DNA of 25,980 bases, from positions 226,648 through 252,627 of the forward strand of contig CABFPE010000715.1 in assembly GCA_900660155.1 (NCBI GenBank), in the 5' to 3' direction. Origin of the DNA: Hofstenia miamia. Lineage: Eukaryota > Xenacoelomorpha > Acoela > Hofsteniidae. The position numbers and the translations under genes were made by a program. Shown piece by piece: positions 1 to 9,278 of the stretch. The notes below the pieces were generated by a model. That model had not been told where the DNA came from, made no database searches, and saw only the letters and a program-made list of their open reading frames with translations. The first letter of the stretch is position 1, and every line of letters begins with the position of its first letter.

Positions 1-311
1 CATAGGACTGGATCCATAAAATTTTGGGAACATTTCAACAAATTTTTTTAAAGTTCTTCAGCAAAACCTATCTTGGCTGATGTAGAATTGCCAACAAAAA
101 TGTAAATTGAAACACTTAGTAACATAAAATGTTTGTATATATCAGTTTTAAGCACGTTCCTACAAACGACTAGACCAACATAAAGAAGAAATATCCTAAA
201 TTCCGTTGCTTTCCATCTATCAATTTCTTCTAAACTACGAGTTTTCCTAGCAAAATCATTTTGTAAGCAACTTCTCATAATGTTTAGAAATTTGTTGCAA
301 CTTTTGACCAC
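1..311 (-). pseudogene. DNA-transposon-type protein fragment (KATEFR/FLLY family)
   Basis: The minus-strand frame 311-48 is open for 87 codons. It carries RKTRSLEEIDRWKATEFR, then FLLYVGLVV, then YKHFMLLSVSIYIF. This order of motifs (a basic RSL segment, W-KATEFR, FLLY-G-VV and Y-HFMLL) recurs in transposon-derived proteins of many invertebrate genomes, thought to be related to CACTA/EnSpm-like DNA transposases; I recognise the pattern from memory, not from a search. The frame stops after FAEEL near position 48, but shifting the frame there continues the similarity (LKKFVEMFPKFYG) to the window edge, so the copy has at least one frameshift and runs out of the window. No terminal inverted repeat is visible. 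The catalytic residues of the family cannot be identified here. The function (DNA transposition in the nucleus) is inferred from the family and is certainly lost in this copy. Confidence 0.5.
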
Positions 312-1482
312 TCAATCGCACATTTAATGTTACTATTGCAATGCATTATATGTTCTCATTTAGGTTTTGCGCTCTATTTAGACTATAAATAACAATATAA
401 CAACCAGCAAGAGCTACCTTATGCAGGGTATTAATGTTAAAATATCTTGGTATGAGTATAAGCCTAACTACCTACAAATTGTTGATAGTTAAATTCTATT
501 TGGGATTTAGATATATGTGTAAACAATATTAGATTAAAAAGCGTGTCTAATCTATAAATCAAAGAAGCAGGATGTTGCGACATGACCTAAAACTATGTTA
601 ATTTATAGATATGTATTACACGTTTGTCACATTTTATTCAAAATCCTAATTTTTAAAATGAAATTGTGTTTCTAATTAAAATATTTTAAAATTCATTACT
701 AAAGAATCAATAAATAACAACAATTAAACTGCTATATTGACCATTTTTGTCCAAAAATTAGCCAGGATTTTTGTGAACTACACTCCAAAAAGAAACTGGT
801 CCTCTAAATTGGCGACCATGATCGATTATCGCTGTTGAATGGCCCAGTATCCAAATCACCCTCATGTGGGTACCGGTTTTGACCACTTAACCTGGTTTCA
901 ACTTATTCATAGGTTAAATTCAATTTTGACCAGTTATAATTGGCATTTGTACAATTGAAAGAACGTGTACTGTAAGTATACACGTTTAAGCAATCGAAAT
1001 AACCCTAAATATCGTATTATTCGTTTAAAGACACAAACTAAAAAATCGCGCCAAATATCGCAATACTTTTAATGTTGCAAATTTTTATAACGTGGTTTGT
1101 TTGACTATAGGTAATCCTATGTAAATTATCATTCCATGATAGATTATAGAAATTAATGGCATGCTGTGATTACTTGCAAACATTGATTGTGATTACTTTG
1201 AATCTTAAATTCAAACCTAGTTAATTATATAGATCCTAACGTCAGTGGTGATACGGAAATCAAAATTATCCTGTCAAGGTAAAAATTCCACATTCCATAG
1301 TTGATTAACCATGAATGTCAAAATATAATCTAATGCATTATAGTACTTATTGGTCTGTGCTTTAAAGGCATGATAGGTAATGGGAAGATTTACTAGTTTC
1401 TATACGTTCTAAGTGCTTACTAATGTGAATCATTTGCAATATATAATGCTAAAATTTAAATGGATAGTTACCATTAAATGTG
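312..1482. other. AT-rich stretch without a recognised gene
   Basis: No coding signal was found on either strand. A slightly more GC-rich patch lies at about 780-960 but has no ORF. A small hairpin with 8-bp arms (AACGTGTA and TACACGTT) occurs at about 962-986; it is too short to assign a role. Confidence 0.5.
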
Positions 1483-1524
1483 ATGTTATTGCTTAAGTAC
1501 TTTATATCCGTAGAGCTCTTATTT
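1483..1524. repeat. Left target-site duplication of LINE 1
   Basis: This 42-bp segment recurs at 2197-2238 with three mismatches. Both copies contain CTTAAGTACTTTATATC followed by GTAGAGCTCTTATTT. The pair brackets the truncated LINE exactly, as expected of target-primed reverse transcription. The mismatches show that the insertion is old. Confidence 0.75.
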
Positions 1525-2010
1525 TTTAAGCAGAGTAAAGATTTAATCAACGCTTTTGTAATTAGTCAATATACATATGCTTGCATTCTTTTAAGCAATA
1601 TTCAGACTGCTGATCATGAGCGTATAAATAGATTGTTTAACTGGTCAATCTGTGTCATGTTTTCCATTAGTAAACATCAAGTTAGTAAAAAACTGCAAAC
1701 ATTAACATTGTTTCGTCCATTTACTATAACCAAGTACAACAGCTTAGTACACATGTTTAAGCAGTTGAAAACAAGTGGTAGGGCACTAATCAAGAAATTT
1801 GTAAAATATAATCACCGTGCTAACATGTGCATAAACAATATACATCCAAGAAGCAAATACTGGGAAAATTCTTTTACAACAACATCTTGCAAACTGTGGA
1901 ATGATTTACCTATCAGTGTAAGGAAAGCCAGCGATATAAATGAATTTAAAAAACTGTTAAAACACAATTTATTAGCAGAACAAAATAATAACAGAATACT
2001 TAAACGTTAA
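1525..2010 (+). pseudogene. LINE ORF2 C-terminal region, after the RT domain
   Basis: The frame is open from 1480 to 2010, about 160 codons within the insert. The visible motifs are SQYTYACILLSNIQ, then INRLFNWSICVMF, then CKLWNDLPISVRKASDINEF, ending KKLLKHNLL. The last part (LWN-LP-SVR, then a short helix with F-K-L) is the common C-terminal signature of CR1/Jockey-like LINE ORF2 proteins of invertebrates. The endonuclease and catalytic RT motifs are missing because of 5' truncation. The first 15 codons of the open frame belong to the target-site duplication, not to the LINE. The frame is otherwise uninterrupted, so it is either not very old or lucky. Confidence 0.75.
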
Positions 2011-2196
2011 AACTGTAGCGAAACTTCTTATTTTTAATCCATTTTAATTGTAAATATCTGTGTGCATTTTAATTTAATTATTGTAGCTTAGTTTGTAGTA
2101 TATGTATATCTAAGTTCTGTGTACATTTTTTTAAATATGTATATATCTTATTTGTACATATGCAAAGAGCAAACAAAAATAAAGCTATTGAAGATT
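1525..2196 (+). mobile_element. 5'-truncated non-LTR retrotransposon (LINE 1)
   Basis: The insert contains the last part of a LINE ORF2, a short 3' UTR and a polyadenylation-like AATAAAGC at about 2178-2185, and lies between 42-bp imperfect direct repeats. The 5' end is truncated within the reverse-transcriptase ORF, the usual outcome of incomplete target-primed reverse transcription. There is no poly(A) tail; the 3' end is the short sequence after AATAAAGC. Confidence 0.75.
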
Positions 2197-2238
2197 ATGT
2201 TATATCTTAAGTACTTTATATCAGTAGAGCTCTTATTT
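2197..2238. repeat. Right target-site duplication of LINE 1
   Basis: This is the partner of 1483-1524, with 39 of 42 positions identical. It directly follows the LINE 3' end. Confidence 0.75.
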
Positions 2239-2490
2239 ACAGAATTTATACCACTAAATCGACGTTCGATGTTCAAATGGCACTATTACGTTATGCATTT
2301 GTATTGATTATAAAAAGACGACCTACATTAGTGAATTGCTTATATGTGACTGAACTTTTTCTCAAAACCATACATAAGTGAACTTTTTTTGTTAATTAAA
2401 GTGTATTTACACCCTAATTGATAAACAATAACACATTTATTGAGAAACATTACTTTTTGAAAATTTACCAATGCCACATGGCATAGAGAG

Positions 2491-2780
2491 GGACCAACAT
2501 GGAGAAACAACCTCAAAGAATGCATTCCGAATAAAGCTTACATGGAAACAAAACAAGAAAAAATAATAAAAGTGAAAAGGAAAGACGGGAAAACTAGAAA
2601 GGTAAAGGAGAAAGACGTCAAGTGTTATGGTTGCAGACAGACAGACATAAAAACCAGACTGCCCAAAACAGATAAACGTAATTGGGGACGAAGAAGCCTT
2701 TTTACGATGAGGAAGATGTACTGCAGACAGAAGACGAAATGGACAAAGTATTGCCAACTGACGAGGAGTTGGAAAACTAA
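2491..2780 (+). pseudogene. Gag C-terminal remnant with degenerate CCHC knuckle
   Basis: A basic, lysine-rich stretch (KVKRKDGKTRKVKEKDVK) precedes KCYGCRQT and, one frame over, DCPKT. Together they are the remains of one CCHC zinc knuckle broken by a frameshift; in Gag this motif binds the element's RNA. Downstream an acidic tail (EEDVLQTEDEMDKVLPTDEE) ends at TAA 2778-2780. The same tail is present in copy B, ending in TAG, so the Gag stop position is conserved. The capsid and matrix parts are missing. No start codon can be chosen because the 5' end is truncated. Confidence 0.65.
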
Positions 2781-3175
2781 GTAGAGTGCCGACTCATAAA
2801 CACCATGCATCTATAATGATCCTGACAAACCTCGACACAATAAATACAATAACTATAGCGATTAATGGAGTAATGACTAAAGCAACAATCAACACCAGAG
2901 CAGCAATGTCGATAATTACCAATGAATGTGGTACAAAGCTAGGATTTAAACGGGAAGACTTGAACAGCTGCAATAAGAGACTAATTAATGCATCAGAATA
3001 TATTGATACGAAAGGAATAATAAACACAGTACAGATGAGAATTGTGAATACAACATTTGAACAATCGTAGTTGGTGGTGGACACACACAATACCCTGTTG
3101 CCATACGAAGTCATACTAGGCAACAACTTTCTGACAAAAAATTGATGTGTTATCAATTATGCCAACAGAACCATA
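2762..3175 (+). pseudogene. Retroviral-type aspartic protease remnant, copy A
   Basis: The pol frame opens at 2762, overlapping the end of gag by 19 nt in the -1 frame. The first β-strands (TNLDTINTITIAINGV) match the protease of copy B. The catalytic triad DTG is here NTR (residues about 35-37 from position 2786), so the active aspartate is lost. A stop after the FEQS segment (3068-3070) and another after FLTKN break the frame. The later YEVILG-like signature typical of the C-terminal part of Gypsy proteases is still readable (VILGNNFLTKN). This enzyme would have cleaved the Gag-Pol polyprotein. Confidence 0.75.
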
Positions 3176-3745
3176 AAGGTAAGAGAAGAAGAGATGGAGA
3201 TTGAAGAAGAACAAGGCAAGCAGAAAACAATCACATTTCAACTGCAAGAAGATATCCACCTACAGCCACACCAATGGAAGATGCACACAATCAAGATGGA
3301 GGACACTGAAACAGCTGGCATAATGCTGTATGACAACAAAGGCATCAAAACCAAATGAGTATTGATGCCGTCTAGTGTCTGTACAATAAAACATGGAAAT
3401 GGAAGAATTCTGATCCTTAAAACTATGAACCAGAATGTTAACCTGAAGAGATCTCAGATAAGAATATATGGTAAATGCGTCAAGTCTAACATCAGACTCA
3501 TCTGGAAGGCAATGGAAGACGATGATGGAGCGAGTAATTTGCATGGCCAACTCAAGGACTTGCAAATGAAAACGGATAGTACTCCACATGGCCGACTCAA
3601 GGGCAAGTAGACAAATGCCATCAAAGTCGAAAGTACTCCCGAAGGCCTACTCAAGCGCATTGGGATGAAAGCATAAGAGGAGTACACATACAGAACGCCT
3701 GAAATAAATAATGAAGACTTCCCACATTTAGAAGAACGGGAGGTC
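3176..3745 (+). pseudogene. Protease-RT linker with repeated GRLKG-like units, copy A
   Basis: This stretch is in the pol reading frame but contains stops. It contains a repeated peptide pattern (LHGQLKDLQMK, TPHGRLKGK, TPEGLLKRIG) encoded by a degenerate DNA unit around GGCCGACTCAAGGGCAAG at about 3537-3665. The acidic segment EEEMEIEEEQGKQ precedes it. Such linkers are poorly conserved among Gypsy elements. The tandem repeats appear in copy B as well, so they are part of the family. Confidence 0.6.
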
Positions 3746-4395
3746 ATGCAACTAATGAAATTGTTAGCAAAACATAAACGTATATTCAACTACAGAGAAA
3801 TAAGCGTAGGGCAGTCAGTGGATGAGAAGCATATAATAGTCACAACAACAGACAAACTGATCAACCTGCCAGTCAGAAGGGTGCCTGAACTGATGAAGGA
3901 TGAATATAATCGCATACTGGAAGAGCAAATTGACAACAAAAGTATTCGGCCAAGTGAGAGCCCATATGCAGCACCAACCATGTTCGTAAAACAGGGAGAC
4001 AAGTATTGCTTGTGCATTGATTTTCGCGAGTTGAACAAAGAGACGAAAAAGGACTCATATCCCCTACCGTGGTTAGAGGATATGCTCTATGAAGCCAGTA
4101 AACATAAATACTTTACAACACTAGATTTATGCAAAGCCTACTGGCAAGTAAAGATGGAAGAGGATGACATTGAGAAGACAGCATTCATAACTCCATATGG
4201 GCTATACGAATGGATATATATGGCGTTCAGACTTTGTAACACACCAGCAACTTTTCAGAGGTACATCATGAAGGTGTTAAAGAATAAGACACATAGAATG
4301 GAGGAAGGGGTTGACGCCTACATAGATGACATCATAGTGATGAGTGACACAATCCAAGAACATCTGTACTGTTCATATGGACTTGGCAGGAGCAG
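3746..4395 (+). pseudogene. Gypsy reverse transcriptase remnant, copy A
   Basis: The frame is open for 226 codons. RT motifs occur in order: SPYAAPTMFVKQGDKY, then LCIDFRELNK, then YPLPWLEDML, then FTTLDLCKAYWQV carrying the first catalytic aspartate (motif A), then FRLCNTPATFQRYI, then AYIDDIIV (motif C, YIDD). The fingers and palm are therefore nearly complete. The open frame starts inside the linker and ends soon after YIDD. Compared with copy B, about 270 nt covering the thumb and connection are missing just after IQEHL, so this RT could not work. The usual F/YxDD is YIDD here, as in many Gypsy elements. Confidence 0.9.
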
Positions 4396-4870
4396 GAGGA
4401 ACTGGACAATATCAAAGAAGAACTGACGAAACTACCATCCCTCAACTTATCAGAATATAATGAACAATTTATATAAGATTGTGATGCAAGCAAAGTATCA
4501 ATCAGAGGAACATTGGGACAAATGAAAAACGGAAAAGAAGTACACATTCAGTTTTTCAGTCACAAACTGAGAGCAAGCAAAGAAACTACGGCTCTACTAA
4601 GGTAGAGATGCTTGCATTGATTGAGAGTATCAAGAAATTTCGACATTTCCTCATTGGTATAGAATTTAGAGTACAAACAGACAACAGTGGATTAGCCTGG
4701 AAAAAAAAGTTATCTTGGGATAAGTCTGGAATAGTGTCACAGTGGATCGAATATTTAAATGAGTTCACATTTACCATCAAACACAGGAATGGCACACTGC
4801 ATAACAACACGGACATCTGGATATCACTGCGGAATACCAGAGAGACGCAGTGAAAACAGATGGAGAGAAG
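4396..4870 (+). pseudogene. RNase H remnant, copy A
   Basis: After the internal deletion the sequence resumes with DCDASKVS (first RNase H aspartate), FFSHKLRASKE, then VEMLALIESIKKFRHFLIG (catalytic glutamate) and TDNSGLAW (second aspartate). The C-terminal HRNGTLHNNTDI matches the H-R-G-x-N-x-D end of Gypsy RNase H. A stop interrupts the first part (TTTATATAAG near 4470-4478), and a frameshift occurs near 4600. The enzyme would degrade the RNA strand of the RNA/DNA hybrid. Confidence 0.85.
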
Positions 4871-5945
4871 AAAAAATTCCAATTCTTTCCACACACTGAG
4901 TAGGAAGGACTGCCAGAGATAAATGTGGATAAGAAAGGCCAAGCTGTACTACCAATACTAATGAGGGAAGAGATATCTGAACAAGAAATAGTAGATAAAC
5001 AAAGAGATGACATAATCCTCAGCAAAATCATAAAAAAGATAGGAGAACTTCAGACAATACTATTAAAAATAGAAGCAGGATATTACAATTGCTACAAATG
5101 GAAAATTAACAAAAACAGATTACTATACATCAAATCCAGCAATAACCAAATTGTGATACCTGACTACTTTAAAAGAGAACTGATAAGAAAAATACATAAA
5201 AAGGGCTACCTGGGAATTACACAGAGGGAGAAGACCTTCAATGCAAGTTTCATGATGACAGCCATGAGGAAAGTCATTGAGGATATCATTAATAAGTGCA
5301 TGACATGTCTCCTTAACAACAAACAACACTTTCTGACACAAAGGGCACTGCTAGAAAAAATTATTGCAACTCAACCTAACAAGATAGTCCACATAGACCT
5401 GGAAATGTTATCTAAGGACGCAGAAGGCTACCAATATCTTCTAGTGATGGTAGACAATTTTACTAAATATGTGAGAATGGTCCAAATGCTGAATACCATG
5501 GCAGAAACCACAGCAGAACTGGTACTAAAGGAATGAATACTATGACTTGGGACAATGGAGACAATTTTAACGGATAAGGGGCCCCAATTTGAGATTGGTC
5601 TTTTCCAGGAAATGGCAAAACTCCTAGAAATTGCAAGTGAGCGGACAACTTAGTATCACCCACAGGCCAATGGAACAGTGGAGCGACTCAATCAGACATT
5701 AATCAAGCTAATCAGAGTAGCAACAAGAAGGATAGGGGGAAGCAGATGGAGAGAAGTCATTGAAATGATCGAATATTACTTTAACACCTGAGTGCATACA
5801 ATGACTGGAGTCTCACTATACAAGGCAATGTTTGAAAGAGAAGTGGCAACCCTGCTTTCAATGCAATACACCAACTACAGTGGAAAGTTGGACAATGAAT
5901 ACGTAAAATAATTGAAGAACCAAATCACAGGGATTCACGAAATGA
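4871..5945 (+). pseudogene. Integrase remnant, copy A
   Basis: The N-terminal zinc-binding module reads IHKKGYLGIT ... INKCMTC; the second His of the HHCC set is Tyr here but His in copy B. The catalytic core follows: VHIDLEML (first Asp), LVMVDNFTKYV, then in a shifted frame ILTDKGPQFE (second Asp, about 5573) and NGTVERLNQTLI (Glu, about 5680). In-frame stops occur near 5651, 5791 and 5909. The core is recognisably the DDE fold of Gypsy integrases, which insert the cDNA into chromosomes. Copy B ends just after the zinc module, so copy A is the only view of the core. Confidence 0.88.
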
Positions 5946-6250
5946 TGTGTGACAACATAAAAAAATCAGCAGTTAGACAGCAGGGTAATTACAATAAAAA
6001 AATTTACAGGCACGCACACAAAGTAGGAGATAAGGCATTTGCGTTTTACACTGATCAAACTCACAGACAAAAAACCAAGTCCAGAAGTTGAAAATGGTAT
6101 GGTCCAGCCCTCACACAATAACACAAACACTACCAAACAATGAATACATGTTAGACAATAATAGACTATTACATTTTCAAAACCTGAAGAGAGCAACAGC
6201 AGACATTGAAGAGATGAAGATAGATGAGAACACTGAATTCAAAATATGCT
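5946..6250 (+). pseudogene. Integrase C-terminal GPY/F-like module, copy A
   Basis: The region reads NYNKKIYRHAHKVGDKAF, KWYGPALT and then, one frame over, ITQTLPNNEYMLDNNRLLHF. This is the GPY/F layout (K-x-GP, then a short strand ending in a folded β-barrel) seen at the C-terminus of many Gypsy integrases, where it contacts DNA. No chromodomain is recognisable after it. Stop TGA at 6250-6252 follows EFKIC. Confidence 0.6.
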
Positions 6251-6252
6251 GA

Positions 6253-6585
6253 ATTAATGGCAATGAAATTATATATGATATGTATGATTTAGATAGCCTA
6301 CACAAAGAAGAATTTGACGATGAATACACAGTGGACATTGGAGATGATAACTTGAGCCAGAGAGTGCTGCCTCAGAGGAGAGCAAGAAATAAACCTACAT
6401 ATGACCCTGAAATATGGGATATAAATTTACTAACTGCATTTAGGAAATTAGAGAAAAATGATGCACCCACCAATGAAGAAGAGAGTGCGCAGAAATCAAC
6501 AACCAGAGGAGCTCTAAACCACAAACAGGAGAAGGAGAGTTTGCAGAAGTTCTCAAACCAGATGTTGACTCAAGGGCAGAAGTGA
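6253..6585 (+). pseudogene. Acidic ORF segment after integrase, copy A
   Basis: The frame is open for over 100 codons (6253-6585). It is acidic at first (EEFDDEYTVDIGDDN), then basic (QRRARNKPTYDPEIW), then rich in E, K and Q. I do not recognise a domain. It could be the end of Pol or the start of a separate post-integrase ORF. The first methionine of the longest ORF is at 6280, but as pol is broken just upstream this is not a reliable start. The last part of the frame overlaps the reading frame of the next segment. Confidence 0.45.
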
Positions 6586-6599
6586 TGAGAATGAAGAAC

Positions 6600-7650
6600 C
6601 AACAAATACACGATGTAGAGTGAGAAGGCGTCCTAGAAGTCCCCAAGGCCGATTCAAGGGCAGGGAGACCAATGAACAAGAAGCCTCTAACACCAGGGAT
6701 CTGCACCACTGATTCAAGGGCACACAGAAAACTAGTGTGCAGCTCAACTTTCCTTCTGAGAGTCCACGACGCAGTATCAAGGGCAGTGAGACACTGGGAG
6801 TTGCAGGGAAAGGTGTAAGTGGTGGAAAAACTATGGAGATATGGAAGTGATTCAAGGCTGACATTATCCCCACTGGAACCACAACTGTTCAAGTGCCAAT
6901 AGGAGTAACTGTGTGCTGATTCATGGGCGAATCAGTAGAAACTATTAGCACAGATTCACAGCTCTTTGACTGTGACCCAAGCACCAGCAAATTTCTGTTA
7001 AGGATGACCCAGCTACATGCCTCCTCTGAAACCACCTTCAAGAGAACTGTATGATCTAGAGAAAGAGAGAAGCAGATGTCTAAAATTGATGGAGAAACTC
7101 TACATCCCTACTTTATCTGAACATCAAGAATGCACTACAATGCATTCACAAAATTATCCCCAGAAACAAAAGCACATATACAGAAAGTTGCAAAGATCAA
7201 AGGAAAAAATCTACTGATAGTGCTCAATATGAATAATAGACCAAAAGTAAACGTGATCATAAGCTACACACAAGAGATGAACGAGACATTGGAGAGACTG
7301 TATATGCAAAGCACAGTGCACATCATATTTGATGATGATTTTACACTGGAAATGATGCAAACCATAATGATGTACAAAGAAAAAATAGCTGAGATACCAG
7401 AAATTAAAATGGACGAAGAAAACCTTACAATTATACATGTACTGAAACAAAAGGAATACACAAAAACTTGGAGAAGAAAATGGATGAAACATTGAGAATT
7501 GCAAAAGTGCAGAAAGTGAGAGTAGTGATTATCACAACATCGACAAATGAAGACATCCCCGAGCACTTACAACAAACATGCATGCAAACTGAAAACATCT
7601 TCCCTTGGGACAGAACTTCAAGAAGCACAACAATCCCAGAATTGCTATGA
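6600..7650 (+). pseudogene. Unrecognised third ORF, copy A
   Basis: Frame 2 can be read from about 6620 to 7495 with four stops, then frame 1 from 7468 to 7650. The N-terminal third has further GRFKG/IKG-type repeats (QGRFKGRE, then FKGTQ, then SIKGSE) that resemble the protease-RT linker repeats. The C-terminal part has alternating hydrophobic strands and helices (KGKNLLIVLNM, KVNVIISYTQEM, STVHIIFDDDFTLEMM, KVRVVIITTSTNEDIP). There is no signal peptide or membrane segment, so it is not an obvious env. The position, between integrase and the 3' LTR, is where additional genes sit in some Gypsy elements. Function unknown. Confidence 0.5.
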
Positions 7651-7941
7651 TTTGATCTACAAATAGACTACTGGGCACAAATCTAAAGAATAATGGTATA
7701 TCCATGCATTGTGATCAACCTATACAGACAAACAAAAATGATCAAGTTAATGTCAGACACTGATAGGATTTGTTTTCTTATAAGACTTCATGTATCTGGG
7801 GATAATTTGTCATGTGCATGATGAATCATCTTTATTTTTGGAATAATATAGGGGTGTATTTTCTCACCATCTATTGTTGACATCCTTTTTTTGCATTCTG
7901 TGGAGTGCATGGTGCTTTCCAACATTGTTTTTGTACCTTCT
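7651..7941. other. Non-coding 3' end of element A
   Basis: No ORF is seen. The stretch is T-rich and leads to the polypurine tract, consistent with an untranslated internal 3' region of the LTR element. Confidence 0.45.
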
Positions 7942-7950
7942 GAGGGGGCA
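7942..7950 (+). promoter_or_regulatory. Polypurine tract of element A
   Basis: GAGGGGG(CA) lies immediately before TGTAGCAC, the plausible LTR start. LTR retrotransposons prime plus-strand DNA synthesis from such a purine run. The 1.14-kb LTR at 20777 is preceded by a similar purine run and also begins TGTAGCA, which supports the assignment. Confidence 0.55.
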
Positions 7951-8171
7951 TGTAGCACATACTGAGTGAGTATAAGAGGTCTTCTTGCACTGGTACTTGG
8001 TCTTTACTCCATTTCTGAACCACTGCTAATTAATTCCAGTTGGTCCCCATTAAGTCAGTTTTCTTCTGGACATTTCAATAGCATTTGACCAGCTGCAGAT
8101 TCTGTAGTACCATCAGCTTTTAGTTGCTTTCATAATACTACAGTTCTTCCACCATTTAAACCTTCCCCTGG
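7951..8171 (+). mobile_element. Start of putative 3' LTR of element A
   Basis: The segment begins TGTAGCAC and has a TATA-like box (TATAAGAG) at 7971-7978, as expected for the U3/R region of a short-U3 LTR. Its end cannot be located because there is no second copy and a reversed solo LTR is inserted at 8172. The remainder, if present, would continue at 9283. It is not similar by eye to the 1.1-kb LTRs at 8172 and 20777, apart from the first seven bases. Confidence 0.4.
8168..8171. repeat. Target-site duplication CTGG (left)
   Basis: CTGG sits directly before the solo LTR and is repeated directly after it at 9279-9282. Four-base duplications are usual for Gypsy integrases. A chance match of four bases is possible. 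Confidence 0.6.
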
Positions 8172-9278
8172 TGTAATATCCTCTACCAGGCATTGTCACT
8201 ATATATCTACTGTTACTGTATAACATTAGTTGTGTTACTGCGGGTAAGGATTTACTTGTTACCTACTGCTTGACTTGTTGCTTCTGTTAACTTATGCAAA
8301 CTAGAATTAACCATTCACTATTTAGGTGATGAAGCCATGTGGTAACCTATCCAATGATCGCTGATGGGCATCTGCCCATTTCATCCATTTGGTTGAGTGC
8401 CACATCTCAGCTCAATCAATACAGTTTATGTTTATCCTATCCTAGCTCAGTGTATGCTCAAGGCACAGCACAACTCGACTTAAACTCTATTTTGTAAAAG
8501 TGTTCTATCTATTTGTAACCTGGCTTGTTACTATGTGTTCGTTAAATATTACATGTAGCAATTACTTTAATATATTGGCTTGTTTAAATATATTTGTTTC
8601 AAACAGCTTCCTAACTTACATTTATAATTTAATACATGTACAGTCAATTTATTGGTCATTTATAGGTCATTAATTTAGATCTAAAATAGTATTAATATAT
8701 TTCCTAAGTTTAGGACATCCAACCATTTGTTGACAATCAATTATTCTAGTACATGTAGTAAAGATATGCTAGTGGCTAATTGAGAGAAAACCCCTACACC
8801 TAACTTAAGTGCACTTTCATGATCTGGCCCAGGGACCCTAGAATCGTTCTCTGTGATGGATCCAGACCACTACTAAACACCACTTGATTAGCTTGACATC
8901 ATATTAAATATTCAAACTGTTAAAGTAGAACAAAATAAGAATTCCAAGTAAAATTCTTTATCAACTTCTTACAAGGTTTTTAATCTATTTATAGTAATTT
9001 CAGAAAAGTACCTGTTGATTCAAATTTAAACTTCTGCCAAGATGGTGGCTAAAAATAATGGCAGAGACTTTGCCCCCTCATTTAGTCAAAAGTGTATTTA
9101 TCAACTGATACTAATCTCTCTTTTTTGACACATGTTGTTTCTTGGTTGCATAATACAAATAAATCTAAATTATTCTAATTGATTTGATTACAATATTTTT
9201 AATCATCTTTTCTTCGATCTTATTCCATTCTGCTCAACGTTTTGCAGCTTGTTTTAGATTTATTGTGATGATGCTACA
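8172..9278 (-). mobile_element. Solo LTR, reverse orientation, 1107 bp
   Basis: The segment matches, as reverse complement, almost all of 20777-21917, with similarity starting and stopping at TGTA and TACA ends. On the minus strand it begins TGTAGCATCATC (9278 downwards) and ends in TATTACA (8172). Both sides carry CTGG. It has the canonical TG...CA termini, a 4-bp duplication and no adjacent internal coding sequence in the expected place, so it is best explained as a solo LTR left by LTR-LTR recombination. Easily compared anchors are AAACCCCTACACCTAAC at about 8788 and CCAGACCACTACTAAACACC near 8863. Confidence 0.8.

Larger units (their letters stand above)
2440..7950 (+). mobile_element. 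Ty3/Gypsy-type LTR retrotransposon copy A, internal region
   Basis: Domain order is gag zinc-knuckle region, protease, linker, RT, RNase H, integrase, GPY/F-like module, then an extra ORF. The order RT-RNase H-integrase places it in Ty3/Gypsy (Metaviridae-type) elements. It is 5'-truncated: only the end of gag is present and no 5' LTR or primer-binding site is seen. It ends at a purine run (7942-7948) next to TGTAGCAC, the likely 3' LTR start. Numerous stops and frameshifts make it non-functional. A sister copy lies at 17630-20506 in the same orientation. Confidence 0.85.

Noticed and set aside
2119..2307. Plus-strand ORF of 62 codons after LINE 1
   Set aside because: It spans the LINE 3' UTR, target-site duplication and flank, and has low-complexity composition.
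2437..2757. Minus-strand ORFs across element A (for example 2437-2757, 3454-3789, 4586-4942, 6440-6892)
   Set aside because: They are antisense shadows of the gag/pol frames; no domain and no independent start context.
7130..7495. Third ORF of element A as an envelope gene
   Set aside because: No signal peptide, furin-like site or transmembrane segment can be read in any of its frames.
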